A DNA stretch of 64,000 nt from Laguncularia racemosa (GCA_037954665.1 JBBMOL010000058.1:3140928-3204927); one strand, 5' to 3'; shown: positions 13,621-25,804, counted from the stretch's first letter. Translations and numbers: made by a program. The notes: a model not told the origin generated them from the sequence alone.

Positions 13621-14667
13621 ACACCGCAAGATCTTCATTGCCAAGTTTCACTTTCCTCCGTTTTACAAAAAATTTCAAGTATATTTTTAAGTAATTTTTC
13701 CATACTCAAAACATAAGTAAAAATACACTATTATATACTATTCGAACTCAGGATACTCATATCTATAGTATTTCTAATTAATACAGTTAATTGCTAGGCT
13801 AAATACTAAAATTTTTACATATTTGACATTAGTACCTATACTAAAAAAAATAATTCCGTTTCACATAAAATTAGTCTTGTGAGTTGTACTTATCTCAAGG
13901 AACACGTTGGTAGTCTCGGATCGTCAATTGGAAGTCGTATGTGGAAGTTACAATTTTTTTTCTTCAATTTTTCTTTTTCTCTTTGTAAACCCCACTCTTG
14001 CTCTAATAATTAATAATAATCAATTTTCAATTTTTTCCATTTTCTTTACATTTTTTCTAATTTAGCAAAAATAGGAAAAATATTCAAAAAATAAAATAAA
14101 TAGGAAAAATACATCAATTTTGGAAAATAATTGCAGAAATAGTAATAAAAGGGATTAAATAATTTTTACAAATTTTTGAAATTTCAAAAAATACAAAAAT
14201 AATAAAAAATTGCGTTGCATATATGAAAATTGCGAAAATAAAAAAATCGAGTAAGTGGGCTAGCTCAGCTAGTCTGAGCCATGGCCCTGTGTGCGCGGGA
14301 GGGGGTCAAGTCAGGGGTTCGAAAAGCGGGGGAGGCAGATTCCGCGTTTTGCAAATTTTTTTCCTCGCTTGGGACACGTGTCAACAGCTGATTGGCTAGA
14401 ATGGGCGCACGCGCCGAGCGCGTGATCATCTTCAACCTTCGTCCGAGATCGTCACCGGTGGGGGAAAAATAGAATTTCGCCGTTTTGATTCGATTTTTTG
14501 CACAAATCCAACAGATATTCAACAGAAATAGGATAAACATCATCCAATTGAAATCAAATCGCAACAAATCAAAGGATTTACACAAATCGAAGATGGGTTT
14601 TTCAACCGAAATCCGATTTGCTTCAATCGGAGGAAATTCGAGCTTATCCAACTCAATTTCTTGTGCC

Positions 14668-14675
14668 TATAAATA
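14668..14675 (+). promoter_or_regulatory. TATA box in LTR-like block
   Basis: TATAAATA followed by a purine-rich stretch (GAGGAGGAAGGGAGG) and then a relatively GC-rich segment to about 14990. This layout resembles the U3-R transition of plant LTRs. Probable retrotransposon promoter; inference only. Confidence 0.45.
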
Positions 14676-17600
14676 GAGGAGGAAGGGAGGAAGCAGGATC
14701 ACGGATCAAAAGTGAGAAAAAGAGAGAAAAGAGAGAAAATCGAAGCCTCGCCAGAGTTTCCAAGCCGCAACCACCGATCAAGCACCGAGCTGCCACCAGG
14801 AGGCGTTTTTGGAGAAATCCACCACCACGGTTGAGTTCCCCACCCCCAAAAACCTAGGAAACGACACCTCAACTGCTTTGAAAGGCTGCTAGAATGCCGT
14901 CAATGAGCATCCCCAGCCGCCATGACCGATCAACCCGACCCGACCCGCTTCGACCCGATCCGACCCAACTGAACCGACCCGAATCCAAGTAAGTCAGATT
15001 TTTTTTTTTTTTATTATTTCTTTTTTTTTTAATTTCTTGTCGTTTATAATTCAAAAATGAAAAAAATATTATAATTTAGATTAGTTTTTTTTTAGGGTTT
15101 AATTTAGGATGAGTAATAGTAAAAATAAATAATAATTATAATAATAAAAAATATAAAATATAAAAATATATAAAGAAAATGATAAAATATATATTAGAAA
15201 AAAAAACAATAAAAAATTAGATTTTAGTTTATGATAGATAAATAATATAGGAGAAAATTTTTCAATAAAAATTAATGAAAATTATAAAAATCAATAAAAA
15301 TTAATAAAAATCATAAAAATTAATAAAAATTTATAATAGTAGAAATGGGTTGAAAAATAGAGAAATGAAACTTTTATCACTTAGAAAAATCATTTTCTTA
15401 AATAAAATCAAAATTGGTTTTTCCTTAAGATTATTTTTTTTTTCAAAAAATCAAATTATCAAGTTTAAGCTTAGATTTTTTTAGAAAAAAATACTAAAAT
15501 GATAAAAACGTAAATCAAAAGAAATTTTATAATTAAAAATCACCAACACATTAAAGTTTTTCAGGAAAAGCGAACTATGGCCTGTTTGATCCTAAATAGC
15601 AGGTACGTAGACACCCATTTGGGGCAACTCTAAAAAGAACAAAAAAATTATTTTCCTAGAATAATTTATTCAAAAACACAATAAAAAGATAACAAAAATA
15701 AAATAAATACATTTGGAAAAGGTTTAGATTTTAGGAGAATAGGGTGGTAACCTTAGGGTTTTAATAGGTTAGCCACCGAATCCAGAAACTCTTATTTTCC
15801 CTTTCCTCTTTTCACAAAAATGAAAAAGGAAATCACGACAACTAGTGGTTGAAATTAGGATTAATCTGCTCAATTGGTCCTAATTCAGTTTTTTCCAACT
15901 ACAGTTAGGTGGCAACTCCAAATAAAATGAAATTCCTAACTCAAGTCGAGGGTCTACATTAGATGAGCATAGGGTCTAGTATAGATCGGATTAGGAATGG
16001 AAAATCAAAAATTAGACTCGACACACATCCTTTTCTCCTCTTCTCTCATTCTCTCACTGTCCCCTGCTCCTTCTCTCACATTTTCTCTCGTACATTCTGG
16101 AGTTTTCTTTCCCTTTTTATAGCATTTTTTTTTCTTATTCACACCGTCATATGCATATATTTATATTTATATATTATATTATATTTTAACATTTTGCACG
16201 TGTACGGCGATTTATTTTTAATATTTTATTACGAAACTTTATGTCTAAGTAATTTGATTATTTCGAACATAAATATTTACTTTAAATTTTCATTTGAAAT
16301 TCCTAAATTTATAATTTTAATTAATTTCATTATTTAACCTAATATTGTTCGTAATTTATGTTTCGAGAAATTTATTCTTTTAATTTAAATTGCATGAGCT
16401 ACAATTAGGACTTATAATTATTTTTATTTATTTATTTATATACCTATATACAAATATTTTTCAATTACTTCGTTTTCTAAATTTATTTAGTAATGTATTT
16501 CATATAATTTGAAATTCTACACCCGTTATCCTTTTCCTTTGTATATAATTATTCTTTCCAATTATTTTAAATATCTATTTTTCATTGTTTGTTATACTTA
16601 TTAAACGGATTTCATGTCTTCCTCATTTTTCTATTTTAAAGCCTATTATTATTTCTCATAAGTTTTTTGTTATTCGTAAATTATTAAAATAATATCAATA
16701 TATCGTGATGTTTTAAATTTTTCGTCATATATTTATCAAAAAATTTAATATTGCAAAATTGTCATTCTCGCTACCCCGGCCTAGAAGTATCTATTGTTTC
16801 GCTTATTTTCTTTAATTTTTATATAATTTTTTAAAATTTTCGGGACATTACACAAATAAAAGAAAAAAAAAGTTAATAACTCAAATAGAAATAAAGGTAA
16901 ACATTGAGGACTAAAAGTGTACTTTTCCCTATATATATATATGAAGAACATTCTAGTGATTTCTTAGATAGCTTTATAATTTGAACACTACTTTGTGCTT
17001 ATAAGGTCTCGTGGAAAGCTTAAACAAAGTAGCCATGCATTGTGCACATCATGTTTGCATTCAACATTTGTATGCAAACTTTTGCAATGATGGATTTAGA
17101 GGTGCAACATTGAAAGAGGATTTATGGGCACAACACGGGCATATGCCTTAAATAAGTTTCATCATCACATGACTTGATTGCAAACCAAATCACTAGAAAG
17201 TTTTAAATATTTAAGTGAATTACATCCAACCACATGGATAAGGAGTCACTTCGACAAAGGGAGCAAGTGTGACCTAATTGTTATCAACATATGTGAATCC
17301 TTCAACAACAACATCATTGTAGCTAAGGATAAACCAATAGTGTCTATGATGGAGACTATTAACTAATGTCTTGTTTCCAAGCAAAGAGAGAGAAGGCTAC
17401 AAGAAGGCATAGCAACATTTGTTAGGCTATCATGAAAAAGATAGATGCAAGGAGAAATGAGGTAATGCAATGTATTTCTAAGTATGTTAAAGATTGTTAT
17501 TTTGAGGTGGATACTATAGGTTTCGTATAAAAAATGGGTTTGAATGGAAAGGAATGTAGTTTTGGTGAGTGGCAATTGACTAGAATACCATGCATACCTG

Positions 17601-18150
17601 CATTAGCTACTATAGTCATAGAGAACCATGATGTATAATTATGTTGATGCCTGTTACACTTGAGCTCATTTCTTACTTACCTATAAGGGTTGGCAAGACT
17701 CTAGACAGAGGAAAATAAATCTATACAGGTGGTGAGTTTCTCCAGGTAGACCATGGAAGAAATGAAATAAAGGACTAGATAAGGTGCCACAACAATACTA
17801 GAAGTTGTCTAAGAGAGTGGCATATATTAGACATTATTCTCATTGTAAGCAACTGGGGCATAACGCTACGGGTTGTAGAGGGAGCTTGATTAGAGTGGAA
17901 GCAAATGAGGAAGGAAGTATTAGGGGTGGTAGAACATCCAAAGGGTGTGGTAGAGGTAGTTATGATCCCCAATTTAGGGTTAGAGGGATCCATAGTAGGG
18001 GAAGACATATTGGAGGGGTCTTAGGTGTCAAAAATAATGGAGTTGTACATGTAGAGAAAGAGACTAGAGTTTATGATGATGTTGGAGTTGTAGTAGCTAA
18101 ACATAACACACAAACTTTGACCCAGGTTGTAGTTGTGATTAACATCGCTT

Positions 18151-19974
18151 AAGTTCTGACAACACAGAGCACCTAAACTGAGGTACTAAAATATACAATT
18201 TAATTCATCTACTCTTTTTTTTTACATTATGAAAAATGTTCTTAATTTATAATGCAAATTGTTTAGATAGTTAGAGAGTTTGCATCCATTGTAAAAGAAC
18301 AATGGGATAAGAGATGTTCTTTTTTTATGTTATTTTTTGTTGAAATGTTTTGAAGGTGAAAATTTTTGAATTATTTTCAATGTTAATTACAGATTTTGAT
18401 GATCAAAGCATGTAATGCTCAAAATATATAATTTTTGTATCTAATCATATTCTTCTTTTTAAAACATTCAACTAGATTCTTAATAGCTCATTTGCAAGGT
18501 CAATGGGACACATGAGTTACCAGATAATTGCACATAGAGGAAGTTTACAAGTACGCGATGCAATAAGTGCATCAATTGATGAAGTTTTCAAATTGGATGA
18601 CTAATTGGGGTTGGACTATTGTAGACCTTTTTGGATGTTTTTTAGTTGTCTATATGCCAAACATCTATGATGTGTATGTGCATGAATTGCACTTTTTTTT
18701 TTTTGTAATTGAGGCCAATACTTATATATTCTTTTGGCCAATACTCCATGTTCAAGTGTGTTATTTGGTAAAAGAGTTCATGAATGACTCAATATACATG
18801 TCAAGAATATCTTGTTCAAGTTATATGCAAAGTGATGGAACTTGCCAATATGTCAACTCCATTTAGACTAATTGGTGAAGCAAGATAGCTAATGTTATTT
18901 ACTCTTTCTTTAGGTTTACAAACTACTTATTGCTGATGTTCAGATTAACCTAGCATGTCTTTAAGATGTTGGTTTAACTCATTAGAAAAGTGATATTATT
19001 GTTAGAAGTTGGTTTACATCTTAGAGCAGAAATATTCAATTCATTGAAAGAATTTGACCACAATAGCTGAGAATTTGCTAAAATCTACAATCAGTAGCAT
19101 TGTTAAGTTTCTCTTAATTTAGTTTTGATTACATATTTGTCACATCAGTTTTCATCTCACTTAGCTTAGATTAGTGTCACTATAGTCTACTACTTAGTTT
19201 GGCTTTTTTTTCTTTTTCTTCCTCATAAAAAAAAAAATGACCTTAGTTACTCACCTTACACTACTAAATGACCGGTACACATGTTGTATTGTCACCGGTT
19301 CCACTATTTTTACTTATTGTAAGTCTAGTCAATTGGTGTGTATTGTTTTCACTATTAAAAAGGGAGTTAATTTCATAATTAGTGCATGACTTGTAGAAGT
19401 GAGGTGAGCATCACTTGCTTACCTTGCAATCACAAAAGCATCACCAAGATTTTAGTTAGTATAAAATGGATTTTGATACGAATTATTTTGTAATATATGA
19501 GATCCAAGGAATGAAATTTCACAAAGCGTCTTTGACATTTCGAGATTTTTTTTTCCTCTCCTTTTGTAAGTAATATAATAAGATATATCACAAGAATTAG
19601 ACCATCACCAAGATTTTAGTTAGCTTAAATGGATTTTGAAATGAATTCTTTTGTAATATATGTGATCGAAGGAATTAAATTTTACAAAGCGTCTTCAACA
19701 TTTTGAGATTTTTTTCCTCTCCTTTTTTAATTAATATAATAAGACATATTACAAGCATTAGGCAATCTATATTATAAGTTCTTTATAGTCCATGCTATAA
19801 ATTCAAACGGAAGAATTTCTGTTCTCTTTATATAATCTTCATGTATGATTTGCAAGAAATAAAAGTACAAAACGAATTTCACTATTATCCTCTAAGCAAA
19901 ACAACCAACCTTTTTACTGCTGTTTTCATTATTTTTGTTTCACACAACTATCAACTACACATATAATAAAATCA
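18151..19974. other. Intergenic, between MULE relic and peroxidase 3' end
   Basis: No gene recognised. The plus-strand frame at 18567-18866 has no family features. The 3' part contains a tandem duplication (19441-19761) and presumably the peroxidase 3' UTR and polyadenylation signals. Confidence 0.5.
19441..19761. repeat. Tandem duplication, period about 164 bp
   Basis: Copy 1 begins at 19441 and copy 2 at 19605, both with TCACCAAGATTTTAGTTAG and both ending in an ACAAG(A/C)ATTAG motif. Copies differ at roughly one site in ten by eye, including a few small indels. They lie within 540 bp of the peroxidase stop codon, on its 3' side. Confidence 0.9.
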
Positions 19975-21999
19975 TCAATTTATTTGAGAGCAAATTCTGC
20001 GAATTTCTCCATCAGCACCAGTCTTCACACCAATGTTACTCATCTTCACCATGGACCTTCCAAACTCAACATTAAAGCTTAATCCGAGCGAACCTCTATT
20101 TCCTAGGAACCTTTGCACATAAGTCCTGGTTGAAGCATCCGTCCACAACTTTTGATCAGACTCCAATATTCCTCTACCACACCTCAGGTTACTGAAGAAG
20201 GATGTATCGAATTTGCCTGTGCTCCCATTGTCTAGGCCCACTCGTCTTGATGCATCGCCATTTAGAGGACAAAGCGCTTGGAGCTGGGGGAGGAAGGTGG
20301 CATCAATGGAAGGGTCGGCACCCTTTCCGGTTGTTGTGAAGTTGTATAGTCTGTATCTAAAGAGTTGGCAAGCCGAAGTGCCAATGGTGTGTCCTCCTAA
20401 TTATCAAAAAATATGATACCACATTAAGCCTCTACTAATAGAATAATCTCCTACTAAAATAACATATTAAAATATCGAATTATATCAATAATTGCACGAG
20501 AAAAACTTCAATAGAAGTGATACATCATACAGATTTATTAAGGGTAGGCAAATGCTTAAACTATTATTATTTGACATGTAATAATTTTCGTGATAAACAA
20601 TCATAATGTTTCTAACGTGGATCCACGAAAGTGATAAATATAATATATTTATCCTTCTATACTTACTAGTAAATATCGCAAATCGAATACAAATCCTATT
20701 CAATATTTTCATCACACTTCGTGTGCTTGGTAAAAAGTAATTTGATTATAATATAGAGGCAAGTATTTATTATTCTTCTAATTTGTCTAGATTTTCATAA
20801 TGGTAATTGATAGATTGTGACATGATAGTGTTATACAATATGCTTACCAACGAGGGTGACAAGATCTTGAGTAGAGAGTCCCATGTCAGAAAATTTTTGC
20901 TTTTGTACATCTATCGAATCAGTGGCTCCTGGTAAATTTGAAGCTTCAGATGCCAATGATACTCTACCGTCTCTCCTTCCTGTTGGCACTTGCCAACTTG
21001 CTCCATTTGTCTACAAGAGATTTATATAAGGTTATTGATTGGTTAATATCGTGATTTGAGTTACAATTTATAATATACATGCGGTTGTGTGTTTAGATGC
21101 CCATGGAAGAATAATAGATAAAATCAACGTAAATAAGACTAATCCAACTTTATATTTGATGATAATTAAAAAAAATGCCATTAACTACGTAATTTAAATT
21201 AAATTATGGCTTTTTATAGTCAAGTAATTAAATTAAGGTAGTGGGATCATATTAGATTATCGTATCTTCAATCACGCCAACAACCATTTACCTATATTTA
21301 TATTATTAAATATTCAATTCCATATTATGTTCCCCATAACATAGGAAAATGAATTAGTCATAAAAGTATTGGAATGGGAAGTGGTATTTTTCTTTTTATA
21401 ATAACCATATACTTTCCTATAAAAACAAAGCAAGTATTAGAAAGAGTGCATGTAAATGTTACCCCCATGGAAACTAAACCAAGAAGTTAAAATTATATTA
21501 TTTTGTAATCATATATATTCTAGGGCAAGTGCATCAAAAGTGTGTATTCCTCTTCTAGCCATTGACATGGAAATTAATGATATTGGTAACCACTACTTAC
21601 TAAGACTACAGAATCGCGAGCAGCAAGAGCAAGGATGTCTGCACAAGATACAATTCCAGGACAAGCAGCTTCAAGCTTAGTCTTAGCATCTTCAATGACT
21701 TCATACCCGTTTAATAACTGATTTGATTGTGCTGTTTTTTCAGTGTTGGATCCATCAATGAGAATAGAACCATCGCAACCTTGTACAAAGCAGTCATGAA
21801 AGTGCATTCTTAGCAATCCAGGTGCAATGGTTGGATTGGATGTAAAATGTGACTGAACTGTTGATCGAACAATCGATTCAGCTCGTGGACATGATTTTGC
21901 ATAGAAGCCAACTCTCGTGCTTGACCATGCACAGAAAGAGTAAAAATAGCTAAGGGAAATAGTATTAAGTGATGACATGAATAATGTTTTACTTGTCAT
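19975..21999 (-). CDS. Class III peroxidase (peroxidase 25 / N1-like)
   Basis: A secreted haem peroxidase that oxidises phenolics with H2O2, as in lignin and cell-wall work or defence. Minus-strand exons 21999-21601, 21010-20848 and 20396-19975 join in frame to 327 aa, normal for the family; both introns are GT-AG. A hydrophobic N-terminus suggests a signal peptide ending near CAWSSTRVGFY. Key motifs: FYAKSCP, LLRMHFHDCFVQGCDGS (distal His and first calcium site), ACPGIVSCADILALAARDS, SWQVPTGRRDG, LVGGHTIG (proximal haem-ligand His) and terminal RRICSQIN. All eight canonical Cys are present. An extra Cys occurs in NLRCGRG, where Asn or a similar residue is usual. The classical first intron is absent and the other two are kept. 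From recollection the closest relatives are peroxidase 25 and tobacco N1. The second Met (codon 8) is an alternative start. The gene looks intact. Confidence 0.95.
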
Positions 22000-22140
22000 T
22001 TTATTGATAGATCAAGATGTTATTTAATTAATAGATGAACCAAAATGAATATCGTACTATATGAGAAGAGAGAATGCAATGTGATCTAAGTTTAGAAGGC
22101 TATGCAATGCTTGGCTGTGATGATGTTTTGGGTGTGCTAG

Positions 22141-22150
22141 AATATTTATA
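22141..22150 (-). promoter_or_regulatory. Probable TATA box of the peroxidase gene
   Basis: On the minus strand reads TATAAATATT, about 140 bp upstream of the start codon at 21999. This leaves a 5' UTR of roughly 110 bp, plausible for a plant gene. Confidence 0.6.
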
Positions 22151-22298
22151 AGCATCATGAAGTCAAATGGGAAAGAAATGTCAATGTAGTAAAGAAAGAC
22201 TGCCTCTAGGTAGTATTAGTGGCAGCCAGGAAATCAGTTGCAGGACAACGGACAAAGTTGGACTATTTCTCCTTTGGTGTATTTAGTGATACAAGCAA

Positions 22299-23583
22299 GG
22301 TTATCAAAATTGCGATTTTACGTAGAATCGTTAAGGGGTATGTAAAATCGGAATGTAGAAATGTAAGTTTCTACAACCTATGTAAAATAACTTTCAAATA
22401 TTATAAATTTACTTACAATAGTTATTAAAAATATAATAAATAATAGAAATAAGGAAATTGAGTATTTATTTTAGTCATAAATTGCAAATTTGCAATAAAA
22501 GTTATAATATAGATAATCAAGCATAAGTTGTATAATATAGATATTTTATTTCTAAAATGATAAATCATATATAAAACAAGTTTCACCTAGTTATATATAC
22601 AAAAGCTAAAAGATAATAGATAAAATTTAAAAATCAATTGTGAATTTAAGAAATTACTAATAAATAAAAATTAATAATGAAGATATACCATTAGAAATGA
22701 GTAATATTAAAAAATGAAAAATAACTACTAACCAAAAGTACATAATAAAGAAGATACTATAATAAGAAAAACATTCAAAATTATATATTACTAGGTAAAT
22801 TTTTGCACTATTCGTGATTATTAATTCAAAATATATTTACTTAACAATATCTCACATTTACTTAACTATAAGAATAATATATTGAAAAGATAGAAATATA
22901 AATACATTTGTACATTTCCTATAAAATTAAAAATCTAAAAAATTCTTATAAAGTTAAAGTTATCTTCCCTTTATTTTATTTACTATTACAAAAATATTAG
23001 TTAAAATAAGGAAAGTTGCAGCAATTAAATACGAGTGCTTTAATACAAACATGATCACAAATAGGAACAAGAAGACTAACAATCAACGAACACAAACACA
23101 AAGACTTCAATGCAATATAACACATTGACAAAAGAGGAGTGATAACCGACAAACATGTTGGGGTATGACTCATACTCCCCTATGACAGGAAAGCACGTGG
23201 GTCCTGCCCCACGCTAAGCGGGCGGGGGTCCAGGGAAGCCGCCCTGGCGAGAGTTTCAAGGGAGTAGTGCCCCTGAACGCTATAGGGCTTTTAACAATTA
23301 ATCTCATAGTTGTTTATTAAAAGTTTGGGCTTGAGCTATGAATAGATATTATTACATATTTGTTTATTCGGATTCGGATGGTTGAAATTTTACTTAGTTT
23401 TGCAATATTGTGGAATTAGTGGAAATGTAGTAAAATCGCGATTTTGATTATTTTACTGCTCAAAATCGCGATTTTACTACGATTTTACTTCAAAAACATT
23501 TTTACATGCAAGTTGACTCGAAATGTGTTCACCAACTCGTAAAATCGTAGAAACGTGCGAGTTAACTCGTGATTTTGACAACT
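22299..23583. mobile_element. TIR-like element with GC-rich core
   Basis: The left end is GGTTATCAAAATTGCGATTTTAC; the right end carries the inverse ...CTCGTGATTTTGACAAC. Several AAAATCGCGATTTT palindromes lie near the right end (23430-23480). The ends resemble those of the MITE at 8932-9144. The interior is AT-rich except for a GC-rich block at about 23180-23270. No transposase frame and no clear target duplication; it could be two adjacent elements. Confidence 0.45.
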
Positions 23584-24973
23584 ATGAATACAAGAGGTGA
23601 TATGCCCTAAGAATACATAATTAACCATACAATTGATTTTTTTACCCTCATTATCTAGAAATTTTTAAGTGATGAAATGATAAAAAAATAAAAATAAAAA
23701 ATAAATTATTTCTTCTTTTTTTTATTCGAAATATTGAAAGGCAATGCATAACTATCTCTTGCAATATTTTCATAATTTTCATGACGAAATAGTTTAATTC
23801 GGTAAACCTACGTAGTATACCAAAACTCTATTCTCGCCTAAATATTTTTTATTTGTCAATTCATGTGCTTTCTTATGTGATTAAAAATGTAAAAAGCGGA
23901 TATTGTATAAAATATTATAATTATATTTGTAATTTAGACACAACAGTAAAATACGTGGTGTCATGGATCATGTGAGATATATGTGATAAAATGCTTTGGG
24001 ATTGTTCCGCTATAGATTAGTAATAATATTCTTTATTTGACCCAATCCATCTTATGACTTTTATCTAATCCGACAAGATTTCTGATTCGGTATGTCACAA
24101 TGAAGACGTCGAGCTGTATTTGCATGGAAGCGTTCCGCGTGAGAAATAGTCTCGTCTGAAAGTGCTTGAAATTTAGGAATTTATCGACTGCAGTTATTGT
24201 ATTCACACGTAAAAGAAGCTCTGGAAGTGTTTGTGCTGCAAGACGTGGTCAAGTCTGGGATACGCACACAACACAGTATTTTCTCATGGAAAAATGAATT
24301 CGTCTGCGTCATAAAACTTTGCTTATACTTGTTCTCCACATCTACAGAGAACAGCAGTCCAGCAAGTTGAGGTACTGTGTATTACAGTCAACTTTATGAA
24401 GCATAGACAATTGTGGCCAACTTTCAATCGGTCGACAGAGAAAAAAGATTAATTCAAAATATATAATTAAGAAGTAATTAATTGTTACAACTATACAAAT
24501 AGAAAGAACTGAAAATAACTTTTTCAAAATATATAAAAAAGACTCGATTGAAATATGGTGGACTTGATTCAGTTTTGAGATCAATATAGAAATAGAATCC
24601 CAAATTAAAAACATAAACATATATTTCCTTAATCCTTAAGACCTATTAAATAGAGGGAAATGAAACTCAAATCATAGATTTAGAACCTGTGTGGTCATTT
24701 CTTCCGACTTTTATCATTTATGTATTCTCAAATCTCACTAAATTCTTACAAAGTCATTAATATCAAAACGGATTCAATAAAATAAATCAAACGAAATGGT
24801 GTTAATTAAAATTTGACTGGAACGTGGTGATCTGGAAGTTCATCACAATTAATGTAGCTCTTCGATAAAAGCAAGCCCTTATGCCAACGCGATGTCTACA
24901 TTTGAAGCATTCCACCACTAAGAATTTCAAAGGTCTTAAATCTCCAAAAAAAAAATAATAATAACAGAAATAA
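23584..24973. other. Intergenic, no gene recognised
   Basis: AT-rich. The segment 24090-24300 is less AT-rich than its surroundings but holds no recognisable protein. The minus-strand frames at 24342-24620 and 24802-24996 have no family features. Confidence 0.4.
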
Positions 24974-25804
24974 TGACTAATGAACGAGCTGCTCAAGCTC
25001 CCAACGTAAATTTATGAGTAAGCTCGTTTATATTGTTTATAAACTAACTCGCACTAAATCGATAGCAAACTTATTTATAATGTTAACGAGCTCATAAGTT
25101 TACAAGCAAATTCATTTATATTATTAATAAATTAGTTTACAAATGGAATTCAAAAGCAAACTCGCAAATTAATATATATATATAACATGAGAGATCATTT
25201 CTATGATATAATCATGTAAAAGTGATTATATGGTATAGTCATAATTATGAACAATCCTATTTCAAACAATTTAATCTAAACCATCTATTTAAATTTATAA
25301 CATTAACTTATAACTTTCTATACAAATAAATCTTAAAATAAAATAAAATAAATCTAAAAAGAGAAAATAATATCACTATAAATTTTTTTTAACCTAGTTT
25401 ATTCTTTCATTTAAAAGGTTAAACAAAATGATGCTCTCTAGTAAAAACACAATCCCTTCAACGAATCAATATAAAACATTATTTTGAAATGACCTCAAAG
25501 AATCAAGCTCGGGCTCCTTTATGTAAACAAGCTTAGGCTCATTTATCTAAACAATTCAGACTAAAGATTTAGATTTCTTAACGAGCACAAGCTTAAGTCA
25601 TTTATGTAAACGAGCTTAGGCTCATTTATCCAAATGAGTTGAGCTTGAGTTTTAGATTTCTTAATGAGTTCAAGTTAATGTATGTAATTTTCAAGTTCAT
25701 TAAAAACTTAGTTTAACTCAAATTTAATAATTTTCTAACTACTTAAGCTTAAGCTTTCAAAATCTCAACTCAACTCATCTTACCTAAGCTCGTTTATGAC
25801 TCTA
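24974..25804. mobile_element. Possible hAT-like MITE rich in GAGCT motifs
   Basis: The left end has GACTAATGAACGAGCT; the right end is the inverse of GAGTCATAAACGAGCT, about 12 of 16 matching. The interior repeats AACGAGCT / GCTCGTTTA / AAGCTTAGGCTCATTTAT in both directions, a pattern common in plant non-autonomous DNA elements. No target duplication was confirmed. Confidence 0.4.

Larger units (their letters stand above)
11532..16852. mobile_element. LTR-type insertion with CAAAT target duplication
   Basis: Starts TGTCACGCCCC and ends CGGGACATTACA, the TG...CA form of LTR ends, and is flanked on both sides by CAAAT (11527-11531 and 16853-16857), a 5-bp duplication typical of retroviral-type integrase. 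It is about 5.3 kb with no recognisable gag or pol. Inside are an 84-bp copy of flanking DNA (11543-11626), a CA-rich tract (12740-13620), a TATA-bearing purine-rich block (14668-14850) and a segment at 15590-16022 matching the gypsy LTR/leader at 4950-5340. It could be a large solo LTR, a non-autonomous element, or an LTR with further nesting. The boundaries are strong; the internal structure is not resolved. Confidence 0.8.
11074..16929. mobile_element. TIR element inserted in the MULE relic
   Basis: The left end is GGGAAAAGTATACTT after a TATATA run; the right end is the inverse, AAGTGTACTTTTCCC before a TATATA run. Inverted similarity extends about 70 bp inward (TATTTGAGTCATTAA on the left against TATTTGAGTTATTAAC on the right, inverted). 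Without the later insertion at 11532-16852 it would be about 530 bp, a MITE-sized element with TA target sites. It interrupts the MULE between the DKQK block and the HLYANF-like block. Confidence 0.75.
10024..18150 (+). pseudogene. MULE (MuDR-type) transposase relic, split
   Basis: A Mutator-like transposase, the enzyme that cuts and pastes Mu elements, in two parts. The first part (10024-11055) begins with the MuDR DNA-binding domain (FLNADMFRKAVRAYN, RDIKYIKNEKDKAIRSPW) and continues with stops and frame changes into the DDE catalytic region (FGRDANNGTFPIV near 10775, then DSWIWFLQV). It ends near DKQKV at about 11030. The second part resumes near 17030 with the HLYANF-equivalent block, LHPTTWIRSHFDKGSKCD and ICESFN (17220-17310), a degenerate SWIM zinc finger (GEWQLTRIPC near 17565-17600, final His lost), and a CCHC knuckle CKQLGHNATGC at about 17845-17880 in an open frame to 18150. 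The gap is explained by the nested elements at 11074-16929. Clearly non-functional. Confidence 0.85.

Noticed and set aside
12742..13716. 324-codon plus-strand open frame as a gene
   Set aside because: Composition is almost entirely T, H, S and Y from CA repeats, and other frames on the same strand are also open.
14265..14651. 128-codon minus-strand frame and overlapping plus-strand frames
   Set aside because: Lies within an LTR-like TATA block; no recognisable domain and both strands are open by chance.
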